A DNA stretch of 64,000 nt from Pestalotiopsis fici W106-1 (GCF_000516985.1 NW_006917091.1:6363521-6427520); one strand, 5' to 3'; shown: positions 35,201 to 46,436, counted from the first letter of the stretch. A program made the numbers and translations. Notes: generated by a model not told the origin, from the sequence alone.

Positions 35201-38200
35201 AGCTCCAAGAAAACCAAGAAGGACAAGAAGAAGAAGAGCAAATCAACAGCTGATTTCGAGACCGAAAGAACCCCAGAAGTGCTGGACCCTTCATTGGAGG
35301 AGCCTGAGTTGAGACGCGACCTTGATGTAGCCATCCCTGAGACACAAGCGAACGATTCTTCAATCACTGAGCAACCGATCGTTGAAGAGCCACAAGAGGT
35401 CATGCCCGCTGATGACGAATGGCCTCAGTATTCGACCAAGAAGTCCAAAAAAGACAAGAAGAAGCGCAAAACCACTGGAATTCTTGAGTCTGAACCAGCA
35501 TCAGGTACTCAGACACCACTTGCTCAGGAAGCACCGATGGAAGAGAGCTTCAGTCCAGCCATTCCATCTGCAGAGCCAACAGTCGAAGAGGACATCACCT
35601 CAAGCGCTCCAATAGATGTCCAAGTTTCATCTGCTCCAGTTGAAGACGATGATTGGTCCAACTTCACGGCCAAAAAGTCAAAAAAGGACAAGAAGGGTAA
35701 GAAGAAAGGCAAGTCTTCCGGGTCTGCCACACCGGCCGAAGCATCAGTACCACTTGTGGAAGCATCCCGAGCTGCTCTGTCCGAAGAACCAGCTACAATC
35801 GAATCCTCAAAAGCCAAGGATGTATGGGATGATGATTCGTTCTTCAAGCCAAGGGAGTCATCATCTCCATCATATCGAGATGAGGGATTTGGTCCTTCAG
35901 GGATTGTCGAAGAAGCTGCCCCTGCCACTCCTGTCAGATCCATGGACCCCTTTACTTCTGCCATTTCGCCTGCAGTAGATGTCGATCTCTCCCCTGCTCA
36001 GCTTACCAGCCATGTCGACCATGACAAGCCATTCGACCAGACGACGCAACCTGGCAAGAAGGTCCGAACGAATACATTCTTAGGTGATACCGAGATACCT
36101 GAACCAATTTCTGCCATTGAGCCAGAACCCGCCTCTCACGGATCTGACATTCTCGTATCACAAGACTCTAGCGATGCTAAGGTCGAGAACACCGACGTGC
36201 ACGCCGTTCCCGAGACGACAATCGAGGATCCTGCAAGCCAACCTGATCAGGCTCCTTCGCCAGCACCAACAGCTCGAGAATTTGCAGCCGATTACCTCGA
36301 TCCCGAACATAGCAAGCATAGTCATCGTCAGAACGACAAGGCTGCAGTTGATTGGACATCAGACTATTCCAGTCCTCTCCCCCAAGCAACTTCGGAGCGA
36401 GACATTGCCGTCTCCTACCTCGAATCACATTCACGCAATATAGGAGATTTGAGCTTTGAAACAGAGCTGTTGAAAAGCGATCCTCTTGTGGTCCCTCCAA
36501 GCGAAGTGAAGGCTGCTTACAATCACGAAAACCAAGCAGTTACTGGGGACAATGATCACCGAGGAGTTGTGGTTGCCGAATACCCTCCTAAGATCGATCA
36601 GCCAAGCCCAAAGATGAGTGGGTTTGCAGCACAAGATTCTTTTTACAGTGTAAGTGGCGACTTTGCAGAACCACAGAGCGCAAAGTCCCAAGAGTTTGGC
36701 AAGTCTCCCATGAGTAAAGACGAGATTGAGAAGGAAGACAATGCAAACGATGCAGATGCATTAGCAGCAGCAGCAGCACTCACTGGTGGTGTCGCAATGC
36801 TGGCAAGCAAGTTTGGTGGAGCAAAGAAGGTGAAAGTAAAGAAGGGCAAGAAGTCAAAATATGTCGACAAACGACAACCCAAAGAAGACGACATATTTGA
36901 CGATCCAATGTTGTGGGAATCTTCGGAGCGCAAGATCATGACAGGAAATGACGGCGGACGACTTGACATGGATACGGGTGATTTCTGGGATGTGCAGGAT
37001 GAGACGGAAGAGACACCGGAGGTTCAGCCTGAGAAGCTAGCTTCGAAGGAGACTGAGTTGGGGGGAGCGGGTACAGAGGGAGGACAAGTTCGCGGCATCA
37101 CTCACGGTATCATCGCGAACAGTTCAGAGTTGCCAGAGAGCCCAATTGTTGGGCATAACGAGAGAAATACCGGCCCAACACAGCCAGAGATGCCTCTGAG
37201 GGTATCTGCTGAGCATTTGAAGACACCGGGCATGGATTCAGCTTCAGAGCTGATTAAAGACATTGACGAACTAGATACTACGGAACCGATCCCCAGCCGT
37301 GGTACAGATGCGAGTCCGGTTCATGACATTCGCACGCAAATGATATCGCCCAACAGAGACTTCACCGATTGGGCTCGAAGTTCAATCATGTCGGCAAGAA
37401 GCCTCCCACCGGTCGAGGAAGAGCCGAATGAAGAGTTCGAGGACTTGCCAAAGCCGCAGTCTGACGACCTCCTACGTACCCCCGAGATCAACAGAGACAG
37501 CGGGTTCGTGGCAGAATCCCCTCTTCCAGTAAGGCAAAGTCTTTTTGACGACGAGAGTGGCAATCGCGATAGTGGTGTACACATGAAGGATTGGCACGAG
37601 GAAACTGGAGCACAAGCATCGAGGGAAGTCACAGAAGCTCAGCCAGATACTCCCCGTGATGTCCAGACACCAAAGACGGAAGAAAAGAGAGGTAAAAAGT
37701 CACACTTGAGCGAAGAGACACCGCGCCTGGGCACACCCAGCCGGTCACTTGGAGATACATCACCCGACCCGGAGAAGAGGAGCAGGTCACATGCAGCTGG
37801 GCCCAAGACACCGCGCTCAGCCAAATACGAGAGCCTCAACACTGGGGCCAGTCCCGCCCTGACGCCTCACGCTTTTGGACAACAGAAAAGCTTTTCAGAC
37901 AAGATGGTGAATCGCGAGGGAAGCAAGGAAGAAAATGCAGGCACCACGGCGACAACAACAACAACAACAACAACTACTACTCCTCGTAGCGTGCGATCAA
38001 CATCTAATACGAGCGTTACAAGGCTGCGGACGCCAGAGCCACTAAATTTGCGGCCTGACAGTCCAGGCAGCATTCGGTCGTCGGGGACTAGCACCCCGCC
38101 CCTCCGGCGGGTGGACAAGCGAATGAGCGGAGACCTGAGGTCGCTTAGCCAACACAACAATAACGGTAGCGTCACCAGCCTCCACTCGCACCACTCCCCT

Positions 38201-40012
38201 CACTCCCGCCTGGCCAGCCCCGTCCCATACCCTGGAGCACGTCCAGCCTCAGCACTCTCGTCTTCAACCCCAGCCCCAGCCCCGTCAGCGTCTCCGTCCC
38301 CATCCGCCCTAGCAACGGCCAAAGCCAAGGGCGGCAGCGACAAGGATGTGCTCGCTGCCCTTCAAGTTGAGCGACGACGACAAACTGCTACTGCTACCTC
38401 AACTTCTTCAACGCCAGTGGCCAACGAAGGCCGTGTCCGAGCCAAGGACATGACCGACGTATATGTAAGTATTCTTGCGAATGAGGAGCTCGATTGATAC
38501 AGAATAGATGCGCTGACAATCTTTTTTTTGTTCAAATAGGATGGCGTTGGCGAGGGCCGCATTGGCTCTCCGCGCTCGCCCACCAGACCTCACAGCATGC
38601 GCCGCCGACAGAGCATGCAAGTCCTTGAGCTCGAGTCAAAGGTCGAACAACTGATTGCCGAGAATCGCGCGCTCACCGAGGCGAGATTACAAGCCGACGT
38701 CAATGTTAACCAGCGCGCCGCCGTCACCATTACTGAGCGCGACACACTGATTGAGCAGTTGCGCTCGAGTCTCGAAGAGTACAAGCGCGAGGTCCAGCGC
38801 CTCAAGGAAGTCAACGAGGGACTGCAAAGCGCCAATTCCCAGCTTGCAGCACAACACAGCGAGCGCTACAGTCACCTCGAACACCAACATGCCTCGGCAT
38901 CATCTACGCTACAAGACAAGGATGCCGAGATCCAGCAGCTCCGAGATGAGCTCGAGGCCACGAAGCAGCAAGTCCGGGAAATGCAACAGCAGATCCTCGC
39001 CACCAAACCTGCCGATGCCGACTTTTTGAGGCTTAGAGACGAGGATTACTTTGACAATCGCTGCCAGCAGCTTTGCGCCCACGTCCAACAATGGGTCTTG
39101 CGCTTCTCCAAGTTTTCCGACATGCGCGCCTCTCGCCTCACGAGCGAGATCAATGATGTAAAGATTGTCGATAGGCTCGATAACACTGTCCTCGATGGCT
39201 CCGATGTCGACGACTACCTCAGTGATCGTGTCAAGCGCCGCGACGTCTTCATGTCCATGACCATGCACATGGTTTGGGAGTACGTCTTTACCCGCTACCT
39301 GTTTGGCATGGATCGTGAGCAGCGCCAGAAGCTCAAGGCCCTCGAAAAGCTCCTCTCGGATGTCGGTCCGCCGCATGCAGTTCGCCAATGGCGCGCCGTT
39401 ACCCTGACACTACTGTCTCGCCGTCCCGCCTTTGGCGATCAGCGCAACGATGACACCGAGGCAGTGGTCCAGGCCATCTTGGAGACATTGTCCAAGATTC
39501 TCCCACCTCCATCAAATATGGAGAACCAAATACAATCACAGCTTCGCCGTGTCCTCCGTGAAGCAGTGGATCTGAGCATCGAGATGCGCACACAGCGCGC
39601 CGAGTATATGATGCTTCCACCATTACAGCCCGAGTATGATGGCAATGGTGACTTGGCGGAAACGGTAGCTTTCAATGCTGCCCTCATGAATGAGCGCTCT
39701 GGCGGATCCACATCCAATGAGGATCTGGAGGCCAACGGTGCTGTTGTCCGCATGGTATTGTTCCCGCTCGTTATCAAAAAGGGCGACGACAATGGCCTGG
39801 GCGACGATGAGATTGTCGTCTGCCCTGCTCAAGTCCTCGTACAAAGGTCTAGTCACCGATCGATTCGCATGGTGACTCCATCGTCCGAATTTGGCGGCGG
39901 CGCACCACTCAGCAGAGGTGCCACTCCAAGTGCAGGCTTCAAGAGTGCTGTGAGCTTGCCAATGTCACCAGCCCCCGAAGGAGCCGACTCTCACATGGAG
40001 GGCGCTTTCTAA
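20264..40012 (+). CDS. lah: Giant leashin-like (LAH / 'involucrin repeat') Woronin-body tether protein
   Basis: Model: join(20264..38464, 38540..40012), 6,557 aa. The single 75-nt intron has a GTAAGT donor, a T-rich tract and AAATAG; phase 0. In Neurospora and Aspergillus, leashin links Woronin bodies to the cell cortex or septal pore so that they can plug damaged hyphae. The N-terminal part binds the organelle membrane side, a long variable middle acts as the tether, and the C-terminal part sits at the cortex or septum. Here residues 1-1000 are Arg/Ser/Asp-rich with short repeats. Residues about 1316-1875 hold SKK-type tandem repeats. Residues about 2386-5150 hold some 25 acidic cassettes each ending in a KKSKKDKKKKK-like block. 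The Ser/Thr/Pro-rich tail is followed, after the intron, by a long coiled coil (about 6087-6222) and a conserved globular region (about 6222-6430). Six Ala/Gly-rich segments are scattered through the protein. Assignment rests on size, composition and the C-terminal exon, not on an alignment. A separate shorter product from the 3' part is possible, as reported for Neurospora lah. Confidence 0.82.
21757..21990 (+). repeat. RDEKRRSKRS tandem repeat in lah
   Basis: Four imperfect copies of a charged unit (core RDEKRRSKRSDDKYA) encoded in tandem. Later copies shorten to NERDEKRKS. Highly charged and presumably disordered. Confidence 0.8.
23452..23799 (+). repeat. SSNISSSSRKSRDRDS tandem repeat in lah
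   Basis: Five imperfect copies of a Ser-rich plus RDRD unit, about 23-28 residues apart (SSHISTSSKRSRDRDS, SSNISSSSRKSKDRDS, SSSMSSDSKKPRDRDS, SNLSSSSRRSRDRDA, SIVSSSSRKSRG). Confidence 0.85.
24205..24580 (+). repeat. LSKKxxKKxxKAAK triple repeat in lah
   Basis: Three copies of a basic amphipathic unit (LSKKERKKLEKAAKRA, LSKKDQKKRDKAARAK, LSKKEKKKLEKAAKAK) about 50-53 residues apart, separated by acidic spacers. It appears to be the origin-like form of the KKSKK blocks that follow. Confidence 0.85.
24820..25810 (+). repeat. 48-49-residue tandem repeat (SKKSKKKSKRDS) in lah
   Basis: Seven units, each with an acidic/aromatic lead (PEDDWS, GDDWS, DDEWD), a KKSKKKSKRDS core and a YDSPS-like tail. 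Core start positions 24854, 25001, 25148, 25292, 25439, 25601 and 25772 give spacings of 147, 147, 144, 147, 162 and 171 nt. The third and fourth units are also close at DNA level, pointing to recent duplication. Confidence 0.9.
27400..35715 (+). repeat. Array of about 25 acidic-aromatic-polylysine cassettes in lah
   Basis: Cores of the form KKSKKDKKKKK recur roughly every 200-700 nt, near 27420, 27850, 28565, 28785, 29067, 29300, 29932, 30182, 30712, 31418, 31668, 31900, 32100, 32310, 32922, 33121, 33424, 33643, 33858, 34085, 34588, 34927, 35207, 35440 and 35672. Most are preceded by an acidic/aromatic lead (EFPEF, DDDW, DEWPQY) and many are followed by a Trp-acidic tail (DWEAE, SPWEEE). Linkers are Glu/Pro/Ala/Ser-rich. 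Confidence 0.9.
37951..37984 (+). repeat. (ACA)n-(ACT)n threonine-coding microsatellite in lah
   Basis: A run of ACA codons followed by ACT codons encodes about eleven consecutive Thr residues in the Ser/Thr-rich tail before the last intron. It is a likely site of length polymorphism. Confidence 0.8.
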
Positions 40013-40888
40013 AGACAGTAATTCATCTATTAGGAGTATGAAAGAGATGGATGGGTATGAATGTTATGAAGATTGGAAACGAGATATGGATGAAAATAAT
40101 GGCGTGGAATTGGTTCATATTATGCACATTGTTGATAACTGTTTATTCTTATTTTCTATTCTTTGTTGTTTCTTTGCTCTGCAAAAGAACATTTCTCATG
40201 ATATCCCGAGGAGTTATGCAAGACGGGGCATGATATTTTGGTTTTGGTCATTTTATAGTGTGTATCATGTTTGGAAAGGCACATACAATCATCATGGAAA
40301 ATATGTGTAAATGTTTTATGAATGACGGCTGTTTCATCAATACACGAATAATCGATTATCTATCTACGCGTGGCACTGCACAGAGAAGGTCCAGGACATA
40401 CGGGATTAAAGTGTGATCGAGTGACCAATGCACGTCTGTTGGCCGTATGAGAATTGTGGCGCCAAAGTTTAAACCTTTCAAGTCCAGGACGGCTCAGCCG
40501 CATCAATCGTCTTTAAAGATAACGACAAGAATGGATGGACAAGGAAACAATGAAAAGAACCTAGTCACAAAGATATCTTGATCTCGGCCACTTCTCTTGT
40601 CCAGTCTGACCTACCAGGGGGATTACTCGAAGCTGAATAGCTGTGCCACGACATGTAATCATACGAAACCCTGGCATGTAGATCCAACTTAACCACATGT
40701 AGTCGGTGAATCTGACTAAGCCCAGGGTGCAAGCTGAAAAAAAATAAAATATCTTTGGACAAACCTTGTGGTTTGTCTGAGCATGGGGAAAAATAAATAT
40801 ATAATCGTCCGTTTCTTGGCAGGTTGGCCCCGAAACTATACGTCCTTGTTTTGCAACCTCTCAGAGTAAGAAAGGGGCCAAGAAAGTA
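40013..40888. other. Intergenic region
   Basis: About 0.9 kb, AT-rich, with the lah 3' UTR and the promoter of the F-box-like gene. The 90-codon open frame at 40038 lies immediately after the lah stop and is probably just 3' UTR. Confidence 0.5.
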
Positions 40889-42047
40889 ATGGTCAACATG
40901 AACGGATCAGACTATACAATGTCAGAAACCCACAGCAAAACGTGTATGAAGGAGACGAATAAGCCCGCGGGAAATCTCACCTCTCTCCCAGCGGAACTCC
41001 GGCTGCTCATCTATGGACACTTGTTCCGTCGGACCAAGCACGTCGTCGTGGCTTCTGGCGGCTACGCCGACAAGGCAAGAGAGTACGACGACAAGAACAA
41101 AAGCAACAGGACCTGGCCGATCCTCTTGACCTGCCGTGGTCTACACGACGAGGCCTGGACGTCGTATTGGTCTCACGCTCGTGTCAAGGCATATGTTACG
41201 TGGCGTCAGCTTCCAGAGGCTTGTAAGTTGAAAAGAGAAGAATTTATTCCTTTCCAATAATCCGGATGCTTCAACTTCGGTCCCTTGGGGTACTATACGG
41301 AGAGTTTATCAACAATTCAAAAATATACATGTGTTTAATATTCAAGCAGGATGAAAATGAAAATGAATAGTCTTGGCTAATCGCCGTCTTCTAGTACCTC
41401 CCTCGACACCCTTGTCGCGAGTTCGACACCTCAGTCTCCGAATCCACACGCTCAGCGCGCGCTGGGACCAGATCCTCCCGGATCTGGAGCAGACCGTTCC
41501 AAACCTGCAGACCCTCGTGATTCGCGACGAGGATCTATACCTCGAGCCGGAGCACTGGCTTGAACTTTTCGGCGGCTCCTCCTCCTCCTCTTCTTGCTCT
41601 TCATCATGCGCTTTTCCCGCGGAAACGATCAAGGCACGACAGGAGCGAGCCCAGAAAATCTACCACGAGATTATAGCACCCAGTCTTTTCGGCCACTATC
41701 ATGACAATAGAGATGACGACGACGACACCCACCACACCGGAAGCCATGTCGAAACAAGAAGAGACCGGTCCACCATCTCCAAGCTGCGGTCGCGAGACGT
41801 GCTCCGAGACGCAGCGGCGTGGCCTCGTCATCGTGTAGTACATGTCCCGCTCATGACTGACATGGTCACCGTCGGGAATACTGCTACCACCACGACTAGG
41901 ACGGAAATGAGCAATAGTGGCCTGGAAACGGGCACTAGCTATGGACTTGATTCCATGAGAATGTGGTGGTTTTTTAATTATGGAAATGACAAAATGTCTC
42001 TCGTGACTAATGTCGACAAGGAGAAAGGGTTGGTTGAGATTTATTGA
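40889..42047 (+). CDS. F-box-like (2EXR-type) protein
   Basis: Model: join(40889..41222, 41395..42047), 328 aa. The 172-nt intron has a GTAAGT donor, a GGCTAAT branch and a CTTCTAG acceptor. The N-terminal motif LTSLPAELRLLIYGHLF (about residues 30-46) is the start of the F-box/2EXR-like helical domain very common in filamentous fungi. The following TWPILLTCRGLHDEAWTSYW segment is also typical of these families. F-box proteins usually recruit targets to SCF ubiquitin ligases, but most fungal members of this expanded family are uncharacterised. The C-terminal half starts with a LRR-like LSRVRHLSLRI segment and then becomes low-complexity (Ser-rich, Asp/His-rich). The intron is longer than its neighbours' and an alternative acceptor is conceivable, although the chosen one alone joins the frames cleanly. 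Substrate and role are unknown. Confidence 0.78.
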
Positions 42048-42499
42048 TTGACATTGGGTGTCATCATTTCACCTTTGGGCTTTGGGAAGACGATAGATTT
42101 ATAAAAGGGAAGGCGTAATTTTGAATACCTGGGAATGGAAATATAGCTGGGGGGAATTGATTAGAGAACAATCTGAGCGGGGAATTAGTGCTTAGACTGA
42201 TGTATCAAAAGACATGGACGTGAGATAAGAATTAAAATGTTGCATTATAAATAGCAGTGACTGGAATAAATTTTGCTTAAGTCAGTTGGTCCCAGATCAT
42301 TCTAAAAACACTAAACTGAGTGAGTAAATCGTATATCATGTCCCATAATTCCCCATCATTACCCGTACAAGCCTGGCGGGCTTGATAACCAAGAGAAAAG
42401 GAAAAAGAAAAGAAAGGTAACTCCATGGTATGCACTCTATATACATTCATTCATATGCATTGGTGCAGCTGTTCTAGGTGAGAGACGGTCTAATAAACT
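42048..42499. other. Intergenic region between convergent genes
   Basis: About 450 bp of AT-rich sequence between the F-box-like gene (+) and the Zn2Cys6 factor (-). It must hold both 3' UTRs. Nothing else was recognised. Confidence 0.5.
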
Positions 42500-45400
42500 T
42501 CAAGCAGGAAAATGAAAAATTCCAAGATTGTCATCATGGTAGCCCTGGATACTGAGACCGCCAGTGGTAGGATCATTTGGAAATAGAGCATACATGGTAT
42601 CCTGTCCACTTGTTAGTGATTCCACATCTTCTCATCAAGGACACTGAGCCACAACATACCCAGTCAATGGTATCCATGATGTTGCCCATGGCTGCGGCTG
42701 GGGGTGCCGCCATGTTGAGACCATGTGTGTGTCCTACACTGGAGGTATCGCTGCTTCCAGGGCTCTCATGCTGCACAGGCGGTAGACTCCACAAGGCCTG
42801 GCCATCCGATACACCTGCAAACACCATCTGTGGCATTTGAGCCGGAGGCATACCTGGCGGTATTGCTGGCGGCGTAGCCATGGTTTCCATTTTGGTACTG
42901 GGGGCTGGAGACATGTGCTGAGAATATCCTCCCAGAGAGGCGACCGAGTTTGTCCTGCTGGTACCGCCAACGACAGTTTGCGACGTCTGTGCCCGCGTTG
43001 TACTAGTAGGGCCACGCATTTTGCGCAGCTTGTAATAAACTGCCGTCTTGGTCTGAATCTCGTTCAACAGCTGCTGGGCTTTTATCTCGGGGGGCAGACG
43101 ACGATCCATGCCAAAGACATAGTCCAGACATGCCCAGATCCGGTCTGCCTCTGGTGACATGGGCCGAAAGTATACTTCGGTGGCTAGCAGAAGTGCAGCA
43201 TGGTACTGAAAGTAAGCGCCCAGATACCAAGCCCAAGCGCGGAAGCTCTGATTTGTTTCGAGCTGGATCGCCAGCTCACAGATGAGAATTGCCGAGGTTA
43301 TGAGAAGTGAGCCCAAGCGAGGTGGCATTGGGCTTATCGCATTGGAGTGGTAGGGATGTAGCACCATGACGTGCAGGCGGTATGTAAGGAGATACATGAC
43401 ACATTTTGCGTACCGCTGGATTGGCTGGTTGGAGTCCAAGAGGTGGTCGTACTTTTCCGACATGCGCCGCCGAAAATTCTCGATCTTAGTGAGAACCGAA
43501 GTCAGCGTCGTCTTGCGAAGTTCCAGCCGCCGCCTGTCCAACCAAATGATTCGCATCATCTCATTGACTTCAAAGCGTATCAACGCCAAGGTATTGGTCG
43601 TCCAACGATCTGATGGCGCCGGTGGCACAACCGCATGAGTAAGCTCGTCTTCATCGCAATTCAGAGGTAGTTTTGTATCATAGTCATCCCTCCTAATCAC
43701 CGGCTTTGGTCCCTGAGCCTCACATGTCCGGATATCCAAGAAGCATAATTGATGCCAGAGGAGACGTCGAACATGGGTCTCAAGAGGCGACAGCCCATAT
43801 GTCTCGCCGTCTCGATGTAGACCCATGCATTCAGCCATCCTGGCAGCGGCACCAACAAGTACCGAGTGTGCCCTCGAGAGCTCGGCCCGACAAAGTGGAA
43901 GCTTCGGCGGTTTTAGCTTTATACTCAAGTTTATCAAGGGGCCCTGCTACTTACCATGTACATGATGAAGGCCTGCATGGTCTCCACCTTGGTCGTTCGT
44001 AGAAAATTGGATTTGCTGAGAGCCGTTTCGGTCCCCATTTTGAGACTTGCCATCCAGTTACCCTTTGGAAATCCGCCTAATTCCCGGATTATTTCGTTCT
44101 CGTCCATTGCCACGGCACCGCTGAAGAGCGCAGCAAAGATGACGGCTTGTGTCGACGGCCGCGGTTCGTAGTTTGCATTAACCTCGTCCCAGAAAGTGGC
44201 GTACGCTCTCTCAAGGCTGGGACGGTGACAACAGGGTGCTATAGGGTGTACCGACGTAAAATACTGTGCCATGAGTCTATCTGCTGCCGATTTATGCGGC
44301 AGAAACGACAGAATCGACGGCTGCTCAATCACCTGGCCGAACAAGAATCCACTTCCGGGCGCCAGGAACTGTGAACCGGGCCTCAAAAAGTCGGGCATTG
44401 AAGCATCAGATACACCCCCGTCTGACGTATTGTCTAGTCCGCCCCGGGGGCCCATGCCGCCCGGCATGGCATTCGACGGTGGGCCTCCGTATCCAGCGGG
44501 TGGTCCGGGCGAGCGCGGACCCGATAAACCGGCGGACAACTAACAAGAGTTTGTTGTTAATAAGCTTTCAACCAAATAAAGTCTCTTTGGCGGCTCCAAT
44601 AATACCAAGTCGTTGACATACCTCTTCTGATAATCTGGGCCTCGGCATCCCACCAATCCTCTCCGTCATGCGCAGCTTGCCAATTTGTACGCCGAGGTCT
44701 ATCATTTCGTCGGTTCCATCTGCATCATCTTCATAGGTCATATCCAGGGCTACCAGAGGTGTTGCCTCCAGATCGCGGTCCTCGTCATAGTCATCCTCCA
44801 CCTCATCGGCCAGGATGCGCTGCTGCAATGCACTCTTGGGCGTCGTGGACTTGGCAACGTCCCGCTCGAGTTGGCGCTCGAGCGAGCCCTGTTTCTCCTT
44901 GATCTCGGCCAAGCGCAGCTGGCTAGCTTCGTCGAGCTTGGGGCCAATGTAGAGACAATCCCGTCCGGCCTTGAGGCAGTTCATGCAGGCAGGAGAAGTC
45001 TTGCTGCATTTCAATTTGCGCTTACGGCATTCCAAGCAACTGTTGATCATACGATTCCGACGACGAATGGGCTTCATGGCAGCCGCGGCGGCGGCGGCCG
45101 CCATGGCTCCTGCATTGGGGCCGGCATCGAGTCCAGGTGAAGAAGAGGAGACAGCTTGGGTCTGAACTGCAATTTGACCCGGGTGCGGAGGTTGCTGTTG
45201 CTGCTGCTGTTGTTGATGATGGTGCTGTTGCTGGTAGAGATGTTGCTGTTCCATGGGATGGTTCGAAATCATGTGCTGATGATCATCTGGCGGGTAGTAG
45301 TCAGAGTAGTCGGGCCTCAAGACACTTGTGCCTGTGCCTGGAACTGTGACTATACCTGTGCCAGCAGCAGTGCCTGGTGTGATGGACAGGCCGGCGGCCC

Positions 45401-45524
45401 GGAAGGTCAAGGTACTATGATGAGCAATAGTCGGGTCTGCACCTGGGGCTGCGCCTGTAGCTGTGCCTGGAGGCCGACTCTGGGCCTGCTGCGCCTGGGG
45501 CGGCGGCGGCGGATAATGATTCAT
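42500..45524 (-). CDS. Zn(II)2Cys6 transcription factor with fungal-specific TF domain
   Basis: Model: complement(join(42500..42601, 42660..43901, 43955..44539, 44622..45524)), 943 aa. Introns are 82 nt (GTATGT...GTTAG), 53 nt (GTAAGT...GAAG) and 58 nt (GTATGT, CACTAAC, GACAG). The short last exon (33 codons) ends in TGA. The binuclear zinc cluster is C163, C166, C173, C180, C183 and C190 (C-x2-C-x6-C-x6-C-x2-C-x6-C), preceded by a basic run (KPIRRRNRM). Before it come a His/Gln-rich tract (about 93-112) and a poly-Ala tract (141-149). A fungal_trans middle-homology domain follows (ADRLMAQYFTSVHPIAPCCHRPS; SRAHSVLVGAAARMAECMGLHRDG), with the DGETYGLSPLETHVRRLLWHQL stretch typical of it. It should be a nuclear sequence-specific regulator. 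The target pathway cannot be read from sequence and no cluster of pathway genes surrounds it. The family call is very strong; boundaries rest on splice signals. Confidence 0.92.
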
Positions 45525-46045
45525 GGATTCTCATAGGCTCAGCCGGGTCCCGTCAGATCTATGCCAGATCCAACCAGTAACCGGGCAGCTGGGTAAAAAA
45601 TATGGCGACGATTCAATTTATTATTCGCAGGAACAAGCCGGGGTGGGAAGGGGGGCCTTGTTTTTCCCCTTCGGTCTGAACTTTCTGTTGTCTTGTCTGT
45701 TCCCTCTTGGGTTGAGGCCACACAGTTCTTTCGCGATACGGACGTAAAAAAAAAAAAAGAGCTGGGGGGTTTTAGTAGGTGGTGCGGGCAAGCTGCAAGA
45801 TTCGGTGGGGGGGAATGTTTGTGTTCGTATATAATCAGACAGATAGATCGGAGGGGTCAGCGCCTTTTTGGTTGGTTCAAGCGACACGACATACGATTGA
45901 CGAGAGATTTGTTGCTGATGCTCTAGAGCTCGGCCTGGACTTTGAATTGGACCAGACGGCAAGCTCCAGTCCCTTTTTTGTCTGTCCTCTCCTCTCCTAC
46001 TAGAGTAGTACTTGCCTGCCGGCCGGGCTGGAACTGTTAGATTGA

Positions 46046-46070
46046 TTGCTTGCTTGCTTGCTTGCTTGCT
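46046..46070. repeat. (TTGC)n microsatellite
   Basis: Six tandem TTGC units upstream of the Zn2Cys6 gene. Confidence 0.85.
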
Positions 46071-46436
46071 ACTCGCGAGCTTGCGTCTGCGGGCAACTCG
46101 GCAGAGCTCAGAGCGGGTCTCCTGACGGTTGCATGGGCGGACACTATACAGTAGTGTGTATATATGTATATGTATGTATATGCAAGGTGTGAGAGGCTTG
46201 ACAAGCAAGAAAAAAGGGACTGCCTATAATTATAATCCTGGGAAATGTGACTGACGAACAGGATGACAGCAAAAAGGGTCTGTCTCTTTTTCTGCCGTTT
46301 ATTTTTTTTTTCGGTGTGTGTTGGGGATGTATTAGATCCTAGAGTCCTGAACCCTGGTGCTTTTCGGAGGGGGTGGAAGAAACCTGAGGTAGGGCAACAA
46401 AGTAGAATAGGTAAAGTACCCAAGTAGGAGGCAGTT

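Noticed and set aside
46046..46070. The TTGC run as a CRISPR-like or minisatellite array
   Set aside because: The units are four bases without spacers, so it is a simple microsatellite.
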